The translations under genes were made by a program, and so were the position numbers. This document shows positions 57,701 through 64,000 of a DNA stretch of 64,000 nt, one piece after another. Numbering within the stretch: the first letter of the stretch is position 1; every line of letters begins with the position of its first letter. Source of the DNA: Smittia aterrima (lineage: Eukaryota > Arthropoda > Insecta > Diptera > Chironomidae); assembly GCA_033063855.1 (NCBI GenBank), contig CP093831.1:19778001-19842000 (forward strand). The letters run 5' to 3'. The notes beneath the pieces were generated by a model, which was given only the letters and a program-made list of their open reading frames with translations, ran no database searches and was not told where the DNA came from.

Positions 57701-60638
57701 ATGGATCACTTACATAAAAGTATAAAACAGATTTTCAAATTATTTTCGGTCCCACTACGGAAGGAATCTAACGAAAACGAAATCCTTTCGAAAAGAAGAA
57801 TTTTTTTCTTTTGCTCACTCCGCGTTTTCCAAAGCATCGTCAACAAACAGAATTGTAAATATTCCCAGATATTTACACTCGAGATTGATTGTACATCGAA
57901 TAGATACAGCGATAGGACTTCTGGTGGACTAAAGCTCAAAGTAGCATCTGTAACAAACATGAAACATTAGAGTGCGATGGTTTTATTGCACTAATGATCA
58001 TAAAAATAAATAGATATGCTATCTGGGACATCTTTTATACGAAATTATTAAAAGAGCTGAACATAAATTACATCACGTTCGACTTCGATCCGTTAAAATA
58101 GCAATTGCCTCAGAGCTTAATTCGAATTGCCGACCCAACTTAACTTCCCTGACACGTGACGTAATTTATTAACGTTCCCAAAAGCTCAAAGGAATTTGTT
58201 TTATTGTTTTAATATCGATTACGTTAGTTTAAAATTGTGTCAGAGTTGAATAAAAGTTTACTCGAATGGCTGGATCAGATATCGTCTTGCTGACCTCTTT
58301 CCTTAGTTTATTGCTTTGAGCGACTGTTGCTTTCAGACGGTTATTTGAACGCAGGCAACGAAGGGATCTGATCTAGCCAAGAGCTTTAAGATTGATTGTC
58401 CCTTTTCATGTTTCGTTTCACATTTCCTTGGTCAATCTCCTTTTGAGATAATAGAAAGGGAAATTGAATTAAATGCAAAAAGTGCTTACGGTCACTGCTG
58501 CTGACCAGTTCTAAGCAGCGAGACCCAAGAAAATTTATGTTTTTGAAGCTGTGAACCATTAGAAGAATAAATTTTTAATTGCGACGTCTTGAAATCGCTC
58601 ACGTTCTTCAGTTAATTAAAACTCTCCTCCCGTTCGAAAAGAGATTCTTCATAGGGAATAAAAGCAACTGCGCTGTTGTTTCGTTGGCTTCATTTAAAGC
58701 CAATAAATCTCTTCATTCTGAGCTCTTTGTGAACTTCGAACGTTTGATGACTCAAACTGTCAGCACTGTGTTTTGTAATGAGACTAACTGCAGTCGCTCG
58801 ACTAATTCACCAGTTTAATTAACTCAGAAAGTTTCTCAATTGAGCTGAGTTTGATAAAACTTTAATGATTTTCATCTTTGTCAGAAAAACACGAACTTTT
58901 GAAAGTTTTGCTCCAAAAAGCTCGCAAAATAAACTTTTTCTTTCTCTCTTTTCGGGTTTCCTAAATAAAGTGAGAGCATGCTGCGTCATGAGTTTAAAAG
59001 TTTCCTTCTAATTAAAACATCTCGGAATACAAAAACCTTTTGTTAAAACTCAGACGGAAGAGTTGCTAATGAACTTCATTAAATGAAGTAGCATTCCACT
59101 TCCTCAAACTTAGAACTATGATGTGGATGTTATGTTAATATTTGAGTAATCTTCTCATCGAGATTTTAATTTGTTAACTTTGCAAACTAGATTTAGATAA
59201 ACCACAATAAACATTTTTAATCTTAATCGAGATTCTGAATTAGACTTATGACGAACCTGGTCTTAAAAAATTTAATTGATTTGTTGTCTAGTTTGCTCAT
59301 ATTCAAGATTCCCATTTTCACACAGATCAAGCAGATTCTAATATTTACATTCAGAGGATTTGTTTACTTGAACCTTTCATTATTCATACCGTACGAGAGT
59401 TTTCCAATAAAACCGCAAATGAAATTTAAAAGGCGTCAGATGATTTTAATAGCATGGGTTATCATAAAAACCTTTTTATTACGAGAGAGCGCGTAATTCT
59501 TGCAGAGTAAGCAGACTTCCTATAGAGCAGTTATCGAAACCATTAAAATCGATTTATTGTCTGTACGTTTGCGGCTTTGGCAAACAATGTAAAATTGCAT
59601 ATCGAGATAGTTCTGATATGCGTGAGTGCAATATTGATTTTTAATTAAGCGTCAGCCTCAGCAACAAAGCGCCACAACTGGAATGCTTCAGACAGATTCT
59701 CATTTTTCATGAATTTCGCTGACTGTCATGTCAATTGAAAAAGTTTTTTGTTTTCAATTAAATTTCATTAAATTGAAATGCGACGAACTTTTTTCTTTCG
59801 AACTTTAAAAACTTTTGCAAGTGAAGCTTCAATAAAACTAGCGTTTCGTTGCGACATTCGTGAATGAAGACGGTATCTTGATTGAGAAAGAAACGACTAA
59901 TCTGATCGAATTAATTTTTGACGAGCTGTCATGATATTTACAGAAGAAGAATTGCCGTCAATCTCAATTAGGTGAACGAAAATGAATACGCTAAGAAATG
60001 CTAAGCCCTACTTACTTCAACAAAATAATTGAAGATAATTTCGTTTTACTTTAACTCGGAAACGCCTCAAGAGTATGTTGAGATTCTCAACTTGAGAATG
60101 GTTTTCTTCAAATTTTTCATATAAATTTCGAAATTCTGGAAATGATTTTCCTAAGAAAATGAGTTAATTCTCGTTTCCATCGCCTCAGCTTCATATTTCC
60201 CAAAATTGTTTTGTTTTGATCTGACTTTAAAGCCCCAAGGAATTTATTATTCGACGAGTGCTCACTGTTTTGATTTCAAAGAAAACTTTGTTGAAACTCG
60301 ATCGAAATGATTCAAAATAACATTTCATTAAAATTAAGTGCCAACGGATGATTTTCGCTTTCAGTTACACAAAAATAAAAATGTTTGATGGTGAAAACAA
60401 TTTAATGATGACATTTAGGCTCACTCAGATGTTAAGTAGCTCGAAAGATTAAATTTCCTGATAAAAAAATGTCAAGCATTTTGAAAACGATACATTAGTG
60501 GAAATCATTATTTTAATGAAACGAGAGATCAAAGATCTAGTAATTTACGTTTAACAAAATGAGCACTTTGAAGCTTAATCATCTACATTGCAGTTCAGCT
60601 TGAACTTTGCTGTCGTGAATTTCATATTTTACATCAGA
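54765..60638. other. About 5.9 kb with no recognised gene
   Basis: AT-rich intergenic DNA between the receptor and the DUF1091 pair. Open frames are short and show no family motifs; the longest minus-strand one (57303-57662) looks random. Its left end is probably the receptor's 3' UTR. Confidence 0.5.
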
Positions 60639-61318
60639 ATGAGTTATTTTTCTTTTGTTCGATTACTAATCATTTCAATCTGTTCAGTTGACAGCGTGTG
60701 TGGGAAGGTCAGATATAATTAAATTTCTTTCTTCAAATTTAGAAGTCAACAAGTCAAATTCTAGCACAAACAGTTTTTCTATTCCAACAACATTCAATGC
60801 GTCAACGAAAAATATGTCAACGCCACTTCTCCAATTGATGCATGTGAAATCAACACGAGGGAATCTCCTTGTAACAAAACGCCTTTCATAAAAGCTTACT
60901 TGCTTAAAGACCTTGACCGACCAATTGCTACTTTGACAATCATTAATCTATCGACAAATAAGAGAATAGTTCAGCAGTCTATGGATGTTTGTACGTTGGA
61001 AAAGCAGCCAGGACTTAACATATTCGTCCGATACGGTTTCCATCGCATTAAAGAGAATACGAATCTACAACTCAGTTGTCCAATTAGAAAGGTTATTGAA
61101 GTTTAGAGTGACACTTCTTTAGCTGAAACCTTTATTTCTTACAGAATTTTTACGAGTTAAAGTCCATTGAAATTTCTCCCAATTTCGACATACTCATTAA
61201 CTTCTTTTCTCCAAACAAGACCCATTCTGTAGCCGTTGTTGTGAGGAACCATTTCGGAAAAGTCATGGAAACGATTTATTCTTATTCCTTGGAAGTAGAA
61301 GTTGTTGAAGTTGGTTAG
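60639..61318 (+). CDS. Secreted DUF1091 (CheA/CheB-like) protein, first of a tandem pair
   Basis: Exons 60639-60707, 60765-61091 and 61145-61318 encode 189 residues. The first exon is the signal peptide (MSYFSFVRLLIISICSVDS). The DUF1091 pattern follows: SMDVCTLEKQPGLNIFVRY, then NLQLSCPIRK at the second intron and NFYELKSIEISPNFDI after it, ending in a Val-rich strand. N-glycosylation sites are present (NATS, NKTP). DUF1091 proteins adopt an ML/MD-2-like lipid-binding fold. In flies the CheA/CheB members work in taste and pheromone bristles and can modify pickpocket channels. The family call is from motif spacing. Confidence 0.8.
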
Positions 61319-61631
61319 CGGTTTCCTAATAAATAAAAAGAAAACGAAATGTGGTTTGATTTAAATTAAAAACAAAATATTTGATAGGCTAAAAGTTTTG
61401 TGCATCAATAAATTACATTTTGATTTTTTTTTGATTACTGCTAGAGAACATTCTTTTATCTCCAAATGCCTCAAAAGTCTTTGGGCATGTATTATGAAAT
61501 ATTGTGTGAATGCCGTAGGCCGAACACCATAGCAATCCGCGAACTTTACAGAACTGAAGTTAAATAAAAGTTGTCAGACATTTCGCGTTTCAGTTTGAAA
61601 TTTGGTGTTCAGTTGACAAGTTCGCAATAAA

Positions 61632-62305
61632 ATGAATTTCATTGCTTTTGTCCGAATGACAATTATGATTTCTTTTATAGAAAAAGTTTGTGGAAAGGTC
61701 AGAATATTTTCGTGTTTCGTTCTGTTTTAATAAATAATCATTACTTCTACTAGCACAAAGAATTTTTCTATGAAGGTGTTGAACACTTTTATAACGAAAA
61801 ATACATGAACGCATCGACTCCAATACTTCCCTGTGAAGTCAATTCCCGAGAATCTCCTTGTAATCTAACGCCTACTTTAACAACCACTCTATTGGAAGAT
61901 CTAAAAAAACCAATTTTCTCTTATAAAATTTCTGATATGACAAACAACAAAACGATAGTCTTTCAAACGATGAATGTTTGTTCCATGGAGAAGCAGCCAG
62001 GACTTAATATCTTCATTCGATTCATGAAAGATCAATTGAAGGATAATACAAACTTCCGATTTGAATGTCCAATTAGAAAGGTTGTTATATCAACTAAGCT
62101 AATATCATTTAATCTTGTTTTATTTCAGGATTATTATCAATTCAAAAGCTTTCAAATTTCACCTCAATTCGACCTGCTTTTAAATTTCTTCACACTAAAC
62201 AGAAAGCACAAAGTAATGATTGCTATAAAGAATAACTTCATAGGAAGGCGAATGGAAAGCGTTTACTCGTATTCTATGATTTTAGAAGTTGTTGAAAGAG
62301 GTTGA
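61632..62305 (+). CDS. Secreted DUF1091 (CheA/CheB-like) protein, second of a tandem pair
   Basis: Exons 61632-61697, 61754-62080 and 62129-62305 also encode 189 residues. The introns fall at the same positions as in the gene 313 bp upstream, so this is a tandem duplicate. A hydrophobic leader (MNFIAFVRMTIMISFIE) is followed by matching blocks: ESPCNLTPTL, MNVCSMEKQPGLNIFIRF, FRFECPIRK and YYQFKSFQISPQFDLLLNFF. The two proteins agree best in the second-exon core and differ in the leader and tail. An AATAAA lies 7 bp after the stop (62312-62317). It is the nearest same-strand neighbour of the pickpocket gene, 1.25 kb downstream. Confidence 0.8.
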
Positions 62306-63553
62306 TGAAACAATAAATCCATAAATAAAGCTTGTTGTTTCACTAAATATAATTTTTAATAAAAACTTTATTGAATTTTGTCAGTTTCAGAGAGTTTTCT
62401 TGTTACAGTGCATGAGACAACGTTCTTTTTACTTTTATTTTATGATGTCTTTAGCAGAGGTGCGATGAGAAGGGTAAAGCCCTGAAACCACAGCGAAAAT
62501 TTTCTTTTGCCGCAAGCGAGAAAATCTGAGCCTTCAATTTAAAGAAGATATTTTAAAAACTTGGTTTTTTTATGTTCAGTTAAAGCTCCTCCGTGTAAAC
62601 CAAACCACTCAATATCAGAAACTCCACCGAAACAACTTCTGCTCTTTAATGAAACAAAGCACATAAACAGAATTCTTCACGCGATGAGAAATTGTTGATA
62701 ATATAAACAGATTTGAAGTAACGAAGAGAGAGCTAACAAATATTTTCTGACAACTCAAGCCGCGAATGTTATTTGTGAAAAGTCTACAAAAGTCTATTCA
62801 TTCTCTCAGTTAAAAAATGAGAGCGAAACTTTTATTAAATTTTAAATGACAATGAATAACTATTTATAACTAAAATATGTAAGTACTTGCAATTTTTTTT
62901 AAAAAAATCTGAAAATAGTTCATACAATGTAGCTCACGATGTAAGGCTTATCTGTAAAACGTTTTTCGAAGTTCTAACATTTTCTGTTTTTGAACATTTC
63001 ATCGATTTCTGAATCGAGTACTCAGAACATCTCAAAATTGCGATATTCACAATATTCTCCAGGCCAACATGTGCGACAAATTCAATTTGATAAAATGAAA
63101 TTTAATAAAAGCGTCGTGAAATGCTCTTGATATTGAGCTGCGCGATGTTTCTCTTGGCAACAACGAGTCAAGTAATTTCTAAAATTAAACCTTGAGGTTC
63201 GTTTGCTATTGAGTTTTAATACACTCACTCTTCCTTTCGATATGATTGATAACGCTTGTCATGAGAATGTCAAAGTTAGAACATTTCACACATCGAATGA
63301 ATTTGAGCTTATAAATTTAAAGAAAATATTTCCATTTTAAGAAAGAAGACGGAATTTGATTATTGTTTTTTTTTTTTTGGATACTGAAAGTTGCTATTTG
63401 ATCTCGCATCGCGCCGACACATTCAAACCTTTTTGAATCAACGCCATTTGTGAAACTATTAAAAAATTCATGTTTACAAAAAAAGTAATTTTAATGATTT
63501 AGCGATCAAGATTTCTCACGAACATTTTTATTAGTCGCTCCAACCGAATTAAA
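62306..63553. other. Spacer between the DUF1091 pair and the pickpocket gene
   Basis: About 1.25 kb of AT-rich DNA with no recognisable coding exon. It could hold the pickpocket promoter or the linker of a joint transcript; the sequence does not decide which. Confidence 0.45.
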
Positions 63554-64000
63554 ATGAGACCGATTCAGTCGCTCCAAGTAATTGCAATGTTGAGGTACAA
63601 TTTGAAAAGCTTCTGTAAAAAGTCTTCGGTTCATGGCGTCGTTTACATTGGACATTCCAGAAGCCACAAAATCGAAAGGTAAATAAAAACAATTTGAAAC
63701 GAAAGATCCAAATTCGAATTTGATTTCAGGATCTTTTGGATATTTTCGCTCGCTATTTCTCTGATTTTCACTGGCTTATGGATTTCGAAGCTAATCGAGA
63801 AGCTCACAAAGACTCCAATCGTTGTTGCTGTCGCAGACACGCAAATTCACGTGTCCGATATCTACTTTCCTTCAATGACAATCTGTCCAGGTTTCTGTTC
63901 GTATGTTAAGTACAGAGGGATTAGAACTACGCCTGTGTGGGACCCTTGGCAGGATAACAGTACATACGTACTTAAGTACAAAGATTACAATCAGTTTGTT
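63554..64000 (+). CDS. Pickpocket-type DEG/ENaC sodium channel, N-terminal part only
   Basis: Exon 1 is 63554-63678 and exon 2 runs from 63730 off the right edge. The cytosolic N-terminus has the family pattern FCKKSSVHGVVYIGHSR, including the His-Gly pair needed for gating. The join KIE|RIFW leads into the first transmembrane segment (FSLAISLIFTGLWI). Next comes the start of the extracellular loop with FPSMTICPGF, the usual first-cysteine region. Such channels serve taste, mechanosensation and pheromone detection in insects. The cysteine-rich loop and second transmembrane segment are outside the window, so the subfamily cannot be named. Confidence 0.9.

Overview
The window is eukaryotic and comes from an insect. 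Genes have short GT-AG introns of roughly 50-70 bp, intergenic DNA is AT-rich, and the gene set is insect-like: extradenticle, sticky (citron kinase), pavarotti, seven-transmembrane odorant receptors, a diuretic-hormone-31-type receptor and a pickpocket channel. A nematoceran dipteran (midge- or mosquito-like) fits best. That is inferred from gene content and compactness and was not tested.

Region 1 (1-22.7 kb) is a dense housekeeping block. MED14 (-) runs off the left edge, followed by PRKRIP1 (+), an RSRC1-like SR protein (-), Tim8 (+), PTCD3/mS39 (+), sticky/citron kinase (-), pavarotti/KIF23 (+) and extradenticle (+). Three divergent pairs share short promoters: MED14/PRKRIP1, RSRC1/Tim8 and sticky/pavarotti. 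The last pair joins two proteins of the same cytokinesis machinery. One MED14 intron is swollen to about 3.3 kb by a 5'-truncated non-LTR retroelement. That element is itself split by a hairpin-ended insertion carrying a 130-bp satellite.

Region 2 (26.4-35.2 kb) holds four odorant receptor genes on the minus strand, in two tandem pairs. The second is broken in its coding exon by a 213-bp MITE with 68-bp perfect inverted repeats and a TA duplication. The same gene carries a second element, rich in short tandem repeats, in its last intron. A promoter-like cassette is repeated upstream of the third and fourth receptors.

Region 3 (36.2-64 kb) is sparse. It has a single-exon F-box-like gene, about 10 kb with no visible gene, then an 11-exon DH31/calcitonin-type receptor. 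An unrelated antisense secreted-protein gene sits inside one of the receptor's introns. The receptor's UGA stop is followed in frame by 93 more open codons, a strong stop-codon-readthrough candidate. After about 6 kb of gene-free DNA come two tandem secreted DUF1091 (CheA/CheB-like) genes and the start of a pickpocket DEG/ENaC gene on the same strand. That arrangement recalls the CheB42a/ppk25 pair of Drosophila.

Exon joins were worked out by hand from splice signals and reading frame. For every complete multi-exon gene the summed coding length is divisible by three.
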